Positions 9,189 through 17,592 are shown, counted from the stretch's first letter. The stretch: DNA of 64,000 bases from Liminaster sp964567855 (GCA_964567855.1 CAZMOE010000004.1:1-64000), one strand, 5' to 3'. A program made the numbers and translations. Notes: generated from the sequence alone by a model not told the origin.

Positions 9189-9617
9189 TTATCCACAGCC
9201 GCCGCCGCACCGGCCATGCACCCAGAAACAGAATAACAGCCGACTCAAAAACTGCCGCTCCCATCACATAGGGGATAGTTGCTCCCTGCCGCGTCCGGTT
9301 TCCGGCAAAATACGGCCTGCATTGTCCTACAAATAAGATTTCAGACACCATCAAGAAGATGAATAGCGCTATCCGTAACATTGTCCACGGCTTTATCAAC
9401 GTAGTTATGCACAACGTTATTCACGGAACTATCGACAACCTTATTGACAACATATCCACTTTACCATGAAACACCGCACACGATATCGGCACCTGTCCAC
9501 GCCGGCCGGGAAAGGATCATCGACACGTTATAAACCGGCTATCCACTCCTTTTCCACACATCTGCGATTCATTTGTACACCACGTTATCCACAAAACTGT
9601 CAACAGGATTCTTCACA
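9189..9617 (+). other. DnaA-box array, left half of a putative chromosomal origin (oriC)
   Basis: Within about 430 bp there are two perfect DnaA boxes TTATCCACA (9189-9197, 9585-9593) and one TTATGCACA (9405-9413). Near-matches are TTGTCCACG 9381, TTATTCACG 9417, CTATCGACA 9429, TTATTGACA 9441, ATATCCACT 9452, CTGTCCACG 9493, CTATCCACT 9539, TTTTCCACA 9550, TTGTACACC 9573 and CTGTCAACA 9597. All are in the same orientation. No gene is visible here. Such density is expected only at replication origins or similar DnaA-binding loci. A very AT-rich stretch at 8541-8610 is one possible unwinding element. Paired with the second cluster at 11618-11709. Confidence 0.8.
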
Positions 9618-9874
9618 TCCGCTCCGGCGATATGCCGGAGTCATAAAAAGATTTAAGGAGCCGTTCCTGCATATATGTTTACAGAGAAAAATGCCCCGAA
9701 AATCGTTTTTTATCTGGCGAATCGGTCAAAAACAGGACTTTCCAATCAGTTTTACGGCACCGGACCAAGTATATGACAGTTAAATTTGTTACTTTTGCCG
9801 GCGGAAACTCACTCTGTTTTTCCGATGCCCGGCCCTGTCCGGATATCCGCACATCCCCTAATTCCACTCCGGCA

Positions 9875-10795
9875 ATGAACAAGTTATCAACCATACTTCT
9901 GATATGTTTCGCCCTTTTTCTTACCGCAAAAGCGAAACCCTATAATGTCGACAATCTACCGCTGAGCAGAAATACAGCCACCCCGGCATATGTATGCAAC
10001 CCCGACGGGATCCTTACTCCGGGGACCGTCGATTCGCTCAACCTCGTGCTGTATGACCTCGAGAAAGCAAAAGGAGTCAAGACCCTCGTTATCGTCGTCA
10101 ACGAGATCGAGGGAGGGGATGCCTACAGCCTGGCAGTGGGCGTGGGCAACAAATACGGCGTAGGAAGCCGACAAAATACGGGACTCGTCATAGTGCTGTC
10201 CGTACTGGACCGCAGCTATTTCATCGCCACCGGCGAAGGTCTGGAAAGCCACCTGCCCGATGCTATCTGCAAACGAGTGGAAAACCGGGTCATGGTGCCG
10301 CTATTAAAACAGGGCGAATGGAACGAGGCGATGCTCCGCACCGCGACAACTCTGGCCGGCATCTTAGAGGGAGACGAAGAGCTGAAAGCCGAATACGGCG
10401 ACGATCCGGACGAAGCGATATTGTACATCATCGGAATCATCTTCATCGTCGGAATCCTCCTTTTCTTTATCGCTTTGGCAAGTTCTATTTATATAAAGGA
10501 ACATCGCTGCCCGCACTGCCATAAAATCAAATTGCAGAAAACCGGAGAGCGCCATTTCAAACAAGGAAAAGAGCGCATTACCGAGACCTCCTATCTCTGC
10601 AAGGCCTGCGGGAAGAGCACCGTCAGACAACACCGGGAAGACAATTCCGATCACTTCGGCAACGGTCTGGGCGGCGGCATCTTTCTGGGTGGAGGATTGG
10701 GTGGAGGCCGTAGCAGCGGAGGCGGATTCGGGGGCGGATTCGGCTCCTTTGGCGGAGGAAGTTTCGGCGGGGGAGGCGCCGGAAGTAAATTCTGA
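9875..10795 (+). CDS. TPM-domain membrane protein with zinc ribbon and Gly-rich tail
   Basis: The 306-residue product has a signal peptide (MNKLSTILLICFALFLTAKA), a TPM domain (about 30-170; 'TPM_phosphatase' family) with the typical NTGLVIVLSVLDRSYFIATG core, one transmembrane helix (about 190-212), a cytosolic-side CPHCHK...CKACGK zinc ribbon and a glycine-rich tail (GGGFGGGFGSFGGGSFGGGG). The start at 9875 is chosen because it gives a clean signal peptide; the frame is open a further 34 codons upstream. The domain is linked to phosphatase activity in plants and to membrane-protein quality control in bacteria, but the exact role here is unknown. It is followed after 105 nt by lemA, a common partner, and lies between the two halves of the proposed origin. 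Confidence 0.85.
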   Translation: MNKLSTILLICFALFLTAKAKPYNVDNLPLSRNTATPAYVCNPDGILTPGTVDSLNLVLYDLEKAKGVKTLVIVVNEIEGGDAYSLAVGVGNKYGVGSRQNTGLVIVLSVLDRSYFIATGEGLESHLPDAICKRVENRVMVPLLKQGEWNEAMLRTATTLAGILEGDEELKAEYGDDPDEAILYIIGIIFIVGILLFFIALASSIYIKEHRCPHCHKIKLQKTGERHFKQGKERITETSYLCKACGKSTVRQHREDNSDHFGNGLGGGIFLGGGLGGGRSSGGGFGGGFGSFGGGSFGGGGAGSKF

Positions 10796-10900
10796 GGATT
10801 CCGGCAGCCGGCGACCAATAGCGCAAACCCATGGTCCGCTCCGCCAATACCGCACAATATCCATAATACAATAATCAACCATTCATAAACTCAAAAAAGC

Positions 10901-11485
10901 ATGAAAAAATCAACCATCGCAATCATCGCTGTCGTGGCGATAGTCATCCTCTGGGCCATCAGTGCCTATAACGGTTTCATCTCGAAAGAGGAAAACGTCA
11001 GCAATACCTGGGCCAATGTGGAAACAGCCTACCAGCGGAGAGCCGATCTCATCCCGCAATTGGTCAACACCGTAAAGGGATATGCCTCTCATGAAAAATC
11101 GACCCTGAATGCCGTTGTCGAAGCCCGAACCAAAGCCACACAAATTTCCATCGACGCCAACGACCTGAGCGAAGAGAACCTTCGCAAATTCCAGAACGCA
11201 CAGAACGCCGTGGGCAGCGCGCTGAGCCGGCTGATCGCCATTTCGGAAAGTTATCCGGACCTGAAGGCCAGCGAAAACTTCAGCGAACTGCAGGCGCAGC
11301 TCGAAGGGACAGAGAACCGGATCGCAGAGGCCCGCAAACGCTTCAATGCCGCCGTGAAGGAATATAACGTAAGCATCCGGCGCTTCCCGAACAACATATT
11401 ATCCGGAGTGTTCGGCTTTGAACGCAAAGCGGAATTCCGGTCGGCAGAAGGAGCGGAAAAGGCCCCGGAAGTGAATTTCGATTAA
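10901..11485 (+). CDS. lemA: LemA family protein
   Basis: The 194-residue product has one N-terminal transmembrane helix (about 5-25, IAIIAVVAIVILWAISAYNG) and then the LemA helical domain: VSNTWANVETAYQRRADLIP, LVNTVKGYASHE, and YNVSIRRFPNNILSGVFGF near the end. This order and length are standard for the family. Most of the chain lies outside the membrane as a long helical bundle. The molecular function is not established. LemA and TPM genes often co-occur, as here. A terminator-like hairpin and T run follow at 11495-11525. Confidence 0.92.
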   Translation: MKKSTIAIIAVVAIVILWAISAYNGFISKEENVSNTWANVETAYQRRADLIPQLVNTVKGYASHEKSTLNAVVEARTKATQISIDANDLSEENLRKFQNAQNAVGSALSRLIAISESYPDLKASENFSELQAQLEGTENRIAEARKRFNAAVKEYNVSIRRFPNNILSGVFGFERKAEFRSAEGAEKAPEVNFD

Positions 11486-11494
11486 ACTCAAAAA

Positions 11495-11525
11495 CGGCAT
11501 CGGAGACAACTCCGTCCCGCTTTTT
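11495..11525 (+). terminator. Terminator after lemA
   Basis: CGG...CGGAG-ACAA-CTCCG...CCG forms a short interrupted stem, followed directly by CTTTTT. It lies 10 nt after the lemA stop. The stem is modest, so efficiency is uncertain. Confidence 0.55.
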
Positions 11526-11526
11526 A

Positions 11527-11568
11527 CCTCCCCCTGCGGCCAAGCGATTCTCAGGCTACAGGGGGAGG
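11527..11568. repeat. 10-bp inverted repeat between lemA and the DnaA boxes
   Basis: CCTCCCCCTG (11527-11536) is repeated inverted as CAGGGGGAGG (11559-11568) with a 22-nt loop. No T run follows on either strand, so it is not a normal terminator. It may be a structural or protein-binding element of the origin region. Confidence 0.5.
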
Positions 11569-11617
11569 CCCCATTCCGCCCGATATGTACCGCCTCTCCT
11601 GCCCCCGGAAAAGGCAC

Positions 11618-11709
11618 TTATCAACATCGCGGTGGATAAACCGGTGCGGAAATGGTGAATAACGTCCCGGTTACCCTATGGATAACTTCGTGAATAAACT
11701 TGTGAATAC
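11618..11709 (-). other. DnaA-box cluster, right half of the putative oriC
   Basis: Six boxes in 92 bp. Five read on the minus strand: TTATCCACC (11631-11639), TTATTCACC (11654-11662), TTATCCATA (11677-11685), TTATTCACG (11689-11697) and GTATTCACA (11701-11709). One, TTATCAACA (11618-11626), reads on the plus strand. The main orientation is opposite to the left cluster, so the two clusters face each other across the TPM and lemA genes, as in known bipartite origins with a gene between two box clusters. Confidence 0.72.
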
Positions 11710-11712
11710 AAA

Positions 11713-11753
11713 ATCTCCCCGCTTTGCGGCCGAAGCCGGCAAAGCGGGGAGAT
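11713..11753 (-). terminator. Strong hairpin downstream of dusB
   Basis: A 15-bp perfect stem (11713-11727 with 11739-11753) carries an inner GGC/GCC pair around CGAA. On the minus strand it starts 21 nt past the dusB stop and is followed by a short TTTTG, so it probably ends dusB transcription and separates it from the origin boxes. Confidence 0.65.
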
Positions 11754-11773
11754 AGCAACGTTCATTCAGTTAA

Positions 11774-12793
11774 TCAAACACTTAACATCGCACTACCGGC
11801 ACTTTCATCCCTGCGGGCAATCATTTCCACAGCCTCGTCCATAATGCTGAAAAGTTCTGCAACGGTTTCCGCCCGCAACATGCGGATGCGCGTCTCGCGG
11901 AAATTGGGGATTCCCTTAAACAATGGGGTGGCCGCCAGATGGCGACGAATGTGCAGAATCCCTCTGTACTCATCGATGCGGCCGACACTCTCTTCCACCT
12001 GCCTGCGCAGCAGGGACAGACATTCCCTCACCGTCAGCGGTGGCAGTTCGGTGCCTGTCGTCAGTAAATGACGGATCTCCCGGAAAATCCAGGGCCTGCC
12101 GAAAGTAGCGCGACCTACCATGATGGCATCGACTCCGTAACGTTCAAATTTTTCACGTGCCACTACGGCAGAAGTGACATCCCCGTTGCCGATGATCGGA
12201 ATCCGGATGCGCGGATTATTCTTTACTTTGCCGATGAGGGTCCAATCGGCTTCGCCGGTGTACATCTGGCTGCGCGTGCGACCGTGAATGGCCAGCGCCG
12301 CAATGCCGCAGTCCTGCAATTGTTCGGCAAGCGTGTCGATGATCTTGTTCTCGCAGTCCCAGCCGAGACGGGTCTTGACCGTGACAGGCAGATTCACAGC
12401 CTTGACGACCTCACGAGTGATCTCAAGCATCAGCGGAATATTCTGCAAAAGTCCTGCACCGGCGCCTTTGCCGGCGACCCGCTTGACCGGACAGCCGAAA
12501 TTCAGATCGATAATGTCCGGGCGGGCCGTTTCAACAATCCGGGCGGCCTCGACCATAGAAGCCGTATCACGGCCGTAGATCTGAATGGCCACCGGCCTTT
12601 CCTCTTCCAGAACTCGAAGTTTCTGCATCGTCTTGTCGACACTGCGGATCAGCGCGTCGGCCGATACAAATTCCGAATAAACCATATCGGCGCCCTGTTC
12701 TTTACAAAGAAGACGGAAGCCGACGTCGGTCACATCTTCCATGGGGGCAAGGAAGACTGCACGATCCGGGAACGTAAGATTTGCTATTTTCAT
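11774..12793 (-). CDS. dusB: tRNA-dihydrouridine synthase
   Basis: The 339-residue product is a Dus family flavoenzyme: an FMN-binding TIM barrel opening with FLAPMEDVTD, the catalytic-cysteine motif LNFGCPVKRVAGKGAGA, then TVKTRLGW, ALAIHGRTRSQMYTG and GNGDV phosphate-binding elements, and a C-terminal helical tRNA-binding domain (from about residue 240). It reduces specific uridines in the tRNA D-loop using NADPH. The order of motifs and length fit DusB/NifR3. Its -7 promoter element ends only 4 nt before the ATG, which suggests an almost leaderless message. Confidence 0.9.
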   Translation of the reverse strand: MKIANLTFPDRAVFLAPMEDVTDVGFRLLCKEQGADMVYSEFVSADALIRSVDKTMQKLRVLEEERPVAIQIYGRDTASMVEAARIVETARPDIIDLNFGCPVKRVAGKGAGAGLLQNIPLMLEITREVVKAVNLPVTVKTRLGWDCENKIIDTLAEQLQDCGIAALAIHGRTRSQMYTGEADWTLIGKVKNNPRIRIPIIGNGDVTSAVVAREKFERYGVDAIMVGRATFGRPWIFREIRHLLTTGTELPPLTVRECLSLLRRQVEESVGRIDEYRGILHIRRHLAATPLFKGIPNFRETRIRMLRAETVAELFSIMDEAVEMIARRDESAGSAMLSV

Positions 12794-12797
12794 AATG

Positions 12798-12805
12798 CAA
12801 AGATA
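12798..12805 (-). promoter_or_regulatory. -7 element immediately upstream of dusB
   Basis: TATCTTTG on the minus strand, 4 nt before the dusB ATG. A start site 5-8 nt after the element would fall at or inside the start codon. Confidence 0.55.
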
Positions 12806-12965
12806 TGCAAATTACGCCAACAATAATAATTAAGTATATGACAAATTAGGGCATATCCCTAAAAATGATTATTTTCGCGTCGGCTTTGAATATGGAATAT
12901 TTTTCATAAGTACATTCAAATTTCAATCTATTAATAATTAATCAACTTAATCATTCAACAACTTT

Positions 12966-13649
12966 ATGTGGTTAACATCTTCATCAATCGGCCGTAAAGT
13001 GGTAATGAGCGTGACCGGCACCGCCCTGATCCTCTTTCTCACTTTCCACATGGCGATGAACCTCGTGTACATCTTCTCACCCGAAGGTTACAACGTGGTA
13101 TGTGAATTTTTGGGTGCGAACTGGTATGCCGTTGCCGCCACCGGCGCCTTGGCGCTTCTGTTCGTCATCCACATCATTTACGCATTCTGGCTCAATCTCC
13201 AGAATCGTCGCGCACGCGGCAAAGAACGTTATGCCGTTTCGGGCAAACAGCCTATCGAGTGGGAGTCCAAGAACATGCTCGTGCTGGGCATTATCGTCAT
13301 TCTCGGTCTGTTGCTCCACTTCTTCAACTTCTGGTACAACATGATGTTTGCCGAACTGACCGGCATCGGCGATGTGGCCAACGCTGCCAACGGTTCCCAT
13401 TACATCGGCGAGACATTCAGCTGCCCTGTCTATGTCGTGCTTTACGTCATCTGGATCGGCGCATTGTGGTTCCACCTCAATCACGGCTTCTGGAGCGCTA
13501 TGCACACCTTGGGCTGGAGCGGTAAAATCTGGCTGAACCGCTGGATCTGCATCAGCCGTATCTACACCACTTTACTTTGTCTGGGCTTCCTGGCCGTTAT
13601 CATCGCAGGCATCCTGCGTGCATCCTGCGGCTGCTGCGGAGCATGCTGA
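12966..13649 (+). CDS. frdC: Fumarate reductase / succinate dehydrogenase cytochrome b subunit
   Basis: The 227-residue product is an integral membrane protein with about five transmembrane helices, of the b558 (Bacteroides-type) cytochrome b family that joins the FrdAB headgroup to the quinone pool. It starts MWLTSSSIGRKVVMSVTG. Histidines suited to haem ligation appear in LFLTFHMAMNLV, LFVIHIIYAF, LLHFFNF and LWFHLNHGFWSAM. It ends in the Cys-rich tail CGCCGAC. It is the first gene of the frdCAB operon, 36 nt before frdA. The complex reduces fumarate with menaquinol in anaerobic Bacteroidales. Confidence 0.92.
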   Translation: MWLTSSSIGRKVVMSVTGTALILFLTFHMAMNLVYIFSPEGYNVVCEFLGANWYAVAATGALALLFVIHIIYAFWLNLQNRRARGKERYAVSGKQPIEWESKNMLVLGIIVILGLLLHFFNFWYNMMFAELTGIGDVANAANGSHYIGETFSCPVYVVLYVIWIGALWFHLNHGFWSAMHTLGWSGKIWLNRWICISRIYTTLLCLGFLAVIIAGILRASCGCCGAC

Positions 13650-13685
13650 TACAAAATTTAGTTTTTAATCTTATATTGGAATACA

Positions 13686-15665
13686 ATGGATATCAAATCA
13701 ACGATTCTCGATCCCGCATTGTCCCGCATCCCCGAAGGAGATCTCGCCGACAAGTGGACCAACTATAAAGCACACCAGAAACTGGTGAACCCCTCCAACA
13801 AACGCCGTCTTGACATCATCATCGTAGGTTCGGGCCTGGCAGGGGCTTCTGCCGCCGCTACTTTGGGCGAAATGGGCTTCAACGTAAAATGTTTCTGCAT
13901 CCAGGACTCTGCCCGCCGCGCCCATTCTATCGCAGCTCAGGGCGGTATCAATGCTGCCAAAAACTATCAGAACGACGGCGACTCTATCTACCGTCTTTTC
14001 TATGATACCATCAAGGGTGGCGACTATCGTGCCCGCGAAGCCAACGTATATCGTCTGGCAGAGGTATCCAACAATATTATCGACCAGTGTGTTGCAGCCG
14101 GTGTTCCTTTCGCCCGCGAATATGGCGGAACCCTCGCCAACCGGTCATTCGGAGGTGCCCAGGTAAGCCGTACTTTCTACGCTAAGGGACAGACCGGTCA
14201 GCAGTTGCTGTTAGGCTGCTATTCCGCCCTCATGCGTCAGGTCAACAAAGGAACCGTGAAGATGTACACCCGTCACGAGATGCTCGACGTCGTATTGGTC
14301 AAGGACGAGCAAGGTGTTGAACGTGCCCGCGGTATTATCGTCCGCGACCTCGTGACCGGCAAGATCGAACGTTACGCCGCACACGCCGTGGTAATCGGTA
14401 CCGGCGGCTACGGCAATGCCTATTTCCTTTCCACCAATGCCATGTCCTGCAATGGATCGGCCGCAATCCAATGCTACCACAAAGGTGCATGGTTCGCCAA
14501 TCCCTGCTATGCTCAGATTCACCCGACCTGTATTCCCGTTCACGGAGAAATCCAGTCCAAACTGACTCTTATGTCGGAATCTCTGCGTAACGACGGCCGC
14601 ATCTGGGTGCCGAAAAAGCTGGAAGATGCCAAAAAGCTCCAGAAAGGCGAAATCAAGCCTACCGACATCGCAGAAGAAGACCGCGACTACTATCTCGAAC
14701 GCCGCTATCCCGCATTCGGTAACCTCGTGCCCCGCGACGTCGCTTCCCGTGCCGCCAAAGAACGTTGCGACAAAGGTTTCGGCGTCAATGCCACCGGTTT
14801 GGCCGTATTCCTTGACTTCAGCGATGCCATCAAGCGTCTTGGAAAAGACGTTGTTGCCGACAAATACGGTAACCTTTTCCAGATGTACCAGAAAATCACG
14901 GATCAGAATCCTTACGAAACTCCGATGATGATCTACCCGGCCATCCACTACACCATGGGCGGTATCTGGGTAGACTACGAGTTGCAGACCTCCGTCAAAG
15001 GCCTCTTCGCTATCGGTGAAGCCAACTTCTCCGACCACGGAGCCAACCGCCTCGGTGCCTCAGCCCTTATGCAAGGTCTTGCCGACGGTTATTTCGTACT
15101 CCCCTACACGATTCAGAATTATCTGGCCGACCAGATCCAGGTTCCGCGCTTCTCTACCGATCTCCCGGAATTTGAAGAAGCAGAAAAAGCCCTTAAGAGC
15201 AAGATCGACCGGATCATGAAGGTACAGGGCTCCCGCACTGTGGACAGCATCCACAAGGAATTGGGCCACATTATGTGGGAACATGTCGGCATGGGCCGCA
15301 CCAAAGAGGGCCTTACGGAAGCATTAACCCTTCTCAAAGGCATTCGCGAGACATTCTGGAAAGAGGTTTACGTTCCGGGAACAGCCGATACGCTCAATGT
15401 CGAACTCGACAAGGCTTTGCGCCTTCTTGATTTCATCGAAATCGGCGAACTGATGGCTCTCGACGCGCTTAACCGCGAAGAATCCTGTGGCGGACACTTC
15501 CGCGAGGAACACCAGACCCAAGAAGGTGAAGCACTTCGTCATGACGATGATTATTCTTACGTCAGCTGCTGGAAATATACCGGCGAAAACCAGACTCCGG
15601 ATCTTCTTAAGGAAGAGCTCAACTATAAGTACATCAAAGTACAGACGAGAAACTATAAAAATTAA
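13686..15665 (+). CDS. frdA: Fumarate reductase / succinate dehydrogenase flavoprotein subunit
   Basis: The 659-residue product has the FAD-binding Rossmann motif IIVGSGLAGASAAA, the flavin-attachment region RRAHSIAAQGGINAAKNY, the substrate-binding and capping domain, the ALMQGLADGYFVLPYTI segment, and a C-terminal helical domain ending ELNYKYIKVQTRNYKN. The length fits the epsilon/Bacteroides type flavoprotein. It carries out the fumarate-succinate interconversion at covalently bound FAD. It is second in frdCAB. The 165-nt gap to frdB is unusually long for an operon and contains a hairpin (15738-15769). Confidence 0.95.
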   Translation: MDIKSTILDPALSRIPEGDLADKWTNYKAHQKLVNPSNKRRLDIIIVGSGLAGASAAATLGEMGFNVKCFCIQDSARRAHSIAAQGGINAAKNYQNDGDSIYRLFYDTIKGGDYRAREANVYRLAEVSNNIIDQCVAAGVPFAREYGGTLANRSFGGAQVSRTFYAKGQTGQQLLLGCYSALMRQVNKGTVKMYTRHEMLDVVLVKDEQGVERARGIIVRDLVTGKIERYAAHAVVIGTGGYGNAYFLSTNAMSCNGSAAIQCYHKGAWFANPCYAQIHPTCIPVHGEIQSKLTLMSESLRNDGRIWVPKKLEDAKKLQKGEIKPTDIAEEDRDYYLERRYPAFGNLVPRDVASRAAKERCDKGFGVNATGLAVFLDFSDAIKRLGKDVVADKYGNLFQMYQKITDQNPYETPMMIYPAIHYTMGGIWVDYELQTSVKGLFAIGEANFSDHGANRLGASALMQGLADGYFVLPYTIQNYLADQIQVPRFSTDLPEFEEAEKALKSKIDRIMKVQGSRTVDSIHKELGHIMWEHVGMGRTKEGLTEALTLLKGIRETFWKEVYVPGTADTLNVELDKALRLLDFIEIGELMALDALNREESCGGHFREEHQTQEGEALRHDDDYSYVSCWKYTGENQTPDLLKEELNYKYIKVQTRNYKN

Positions 15666-15737
15666 TTGTTAATGCCGAATTATGAATATTGAATGAGAAC
15701 GGAAAGCCGGAGCTTCGTTCTTCCGAAAACCGAAAAG

Positions 15738-15769
15738 GGAGAAAAGAATGCCTGCCATTCACTTTCTCC
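15738..15769 (+). promoter_or_regulatory. Intra-operon hairpin between frdA and frdB
   Basis: GGAGAAA-a-GAATG, loop CCTGC, CATTC-ac-TTTCTCC: a 12-bp two-part stem with no T run after it, so not an obvious terminator. It could be an RNA-processing or stability element that sets the FrdA/FrdB mRNA ratio. Confidence 0.45.
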
Positions 15770-15830
15770 TGCCAGAAATCCGGTTAGAACCCTTTCATTC
15801 ATTATTTGTAATGCTTAATTATAATTTCCT

Positions 15831-16586
15831 ATGGAAAAATTCATAAATGTAAACGTAAAAGTCTGGCGTCAACGCGGCCCCAAAGAAAAAGGAGAATTCA
15901 AAACCTATCGTGTAGAGAATATCTCGACCGAAATGTCTTTCTTTGAGATGATGGATACACTCAACGAGCAACTCATTTCAAAACATGAGGAGCCAATTGT
16001 CTTCGACCACGATTGCCGCGAAGGTATTTGCGGAACATGTTCCCTTTATATCAACGGCCGTCCCCACGGTATCGATACAGCCATCACCACCTGCCAGCTG
16101 CACATGCGCAAGTTCAACAATGAAGACACCATCACTGTTGAGCCATGGCGTTCGGCAGGGTTCCCCATCATCCGTGACCTGATGGTAGACCGTTCCGCTT
16201 TCGATAAAATCCAGCAGGCCGGCGGCTATACCTCCGTTAACACCGGGGCCGCCCAGGATGCCAACGCTATCCTTATCTCCAAGGTCGATGCAGACGAGGC
16301 TATGGACTCCGCAAGCTGTATCGGATGCGGCGCATGCGTTGCAGCCTGCAAAAACGGATCGGCCATGCTCTTTGTATCGGCAAAAGTCAGCCAGTTCGCC
16401 CTGCTGCCGCAAGGCCGCGTGGAAGCTGCCCGCCGCGCAAAGGCTATGGTAGCTAAGATGGACGAACTCGGATTCGGCAACTGCACCAACACCCGTGCAT
16501 GTGAGATGGAATGTCCGAAGAGCGTAAAGATCAGCAATATCGCCCGCTTGAATCGTGAATTTATCAAGGCCAAACTGGCTGACTAA
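15831..16586 (+). CDS. frdB: Fumarate reductase / succinate dehydrogenase iron-sulfur subunit
   Basis: The 251-residue product carries the three clusters expected for the family. The 2Fe-2S ferredoxin motif is DHDCREGICGTCSLYING with a fourth Cys in TTCQLHM. The 4Fe-4S motif is CIGCGACVAACKNG. The 3Fe-4S ligands are in CTNTRACEMECPKSVK. It relays electrons between the haem/quinone subunit FrdC and the FAD of FrdA. Last gene of the operon; a very strong terminator follows at 16608-16655. Confidence 0.95.
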   Translation: MEKFINVNVKVWRQRGPKEKGEFKTYRVENISTEMSFFEMMDTLNEQLISKHEEPIVFDHDCREGICGTCSLYINGRPHGIDTAITTCQLHMRKFNNEDTITVEPWRSAGFPIIRDLMVDRSAFDKIQQAGGYTSVNTGAAQDANAILISKVDADEAMDSASCIGCGACVAACKNGSAMLFVSAKVSQFALLPQGRVEAARRAKAMVAKMDELGFGNCTNTRACEMECPKSVKISNIARLNREFIKAKLAD

Positions 16587-16607
16587 AAGAAAAATTCATA
16601 CCCTTTC

Positions 16608-16655
16608 ATTCTGTCCTTACCGCTTCGATCGAAGCGGTAAGGACAGAATCTTTTT
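16608..16655 (+). terminator. Terminator of the frdCAB operon
   Basis: A perfect 21-bp inverted repeat (16608-16628 with 16629-16649) followed by CTTTTT. The stem has no spacer base, so the real loop is the central CGATCG. Confidence 0.9.
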
Positions 16656-16915
16656 CCTCGGCATATACTCCTCTGCCCTCTTAAAAATAACTGCCTTATA
16701 CCGACTATGAAGTATCCGCTCAATCTCTCCGAACCGTAACTTCCGCAACAAAAAACATGACCGGCATCACAGAGTTCTGCAATACGAAAAGACCGCACAG
16801 AAACAACAGGGGGATACTGCCGCCAAGAAGGATGAAAGAGGCATGGCCGGCGCTCTGAGGCTTCCCCTTGGAGATGTACCGCCAAAGGGAAGGGATTCCG
16901 GATTCCCGAATAGTG

Positions 16916-16975
16916 TCGGTTTATGGTTTTACTTGCAATGTGAAAAAAAACATTACCATTGCAACTGTAAACCGA
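16916..16975. repeat. Nested inverted repeats
   Basis: TCGGTTTA (16916-16923) and TTGCAATG (16933-16940) are matched in mirror order by CATTGCAA (16957-16964) and TAAACCGA (16968-16975). A single long hairpin could form with an A-rich loop. Not followed by a T run. Confidence 0.6.
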
Positions 16976-17119
16976 TTCAGGAAACACCGGCACCATCTGT
17001 AAAGTCTTTCAGGAAAAAGTTTCTGAGGATGTGAAGTGAAACAGTAAATAACAACAAATTGTGTGAAGCAGATTCTGGCATAGTCATTCCATACCAAAGC
17101 AAGAAATAGACCTATTTCA

Positions 17120-17200
17120 CGAACATATGTTCGTTGGCAAAGTAAGTTAACTTCGTTGGCCATTTAAGTTGACTTAAATGGCCGATGAACATATGTTCAT
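17120..17200. repeat. Cluster of palindromes
   Basis: GAACATATGTTC occurs twice (17121-17132, 17187-17198), each as the core of a longer palindrome. Between them are the palindrome AAGTTAACTT (17144-17153), a 12-bp stem with a 2-base loop (GGCCATTTAAGT, 17158-17169, with 17172-17183), and a direct repeat TTCGTTGGC (17130-17138, 17152-17160). This looks like a binding array for a dimeric DNA-binding protein or the end of a lost element. Confidence 0.65.
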
Positions 17201-17592
17201 AAAATAGGGTGTTTTTCGACAGAAAAGAGCTCTTTATGCCCGGTAGTGGAATGCGCATCATTTCATTCTCAAACAGAATTGCTCCCGATAATATATGAAT
17301 GCCGTCCTTGCTTTGGATTTCCGTGCCTCAGTATATTTATACGCAATTTTTTATCGCCATAATATGAAAGACAATACGTCGTCCTTCCGTACGCAGGAAA
17401 CTTTGTCAGACCTAAAACCAATGTCGAATCATCCGGATCATGGCGTTCTGAAAACAATTCATAAAATCAGGTTACGATCTTTCCGATACCGGCACGAATG
17501 GCATGTACACAAAAGAAAGGACAGACAAAATTTGCATTTCTCGCAACTTCTCATTATCTTTGCAGTCGTTCTTAAGAAGGCAAGACCTATTC

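Larger units (their letters stand above)
16656..17592. other. Gene-free, palindrome-rich region
   Basis: About 940 bases between the frd terminator and tRNA-Leu contain no gene I can support on either strand. The short frames present have no recognisable product. The notable content is two sets of inverted repeats, listed separately at 16916-16975 and 17120-17200. Confidence 0.55.

Noticed and set aside
14211..15038. 275-codon minus-strand open frame
   Set aside because: Antisense to frdA, with composition-driven openness and no recognisable product.
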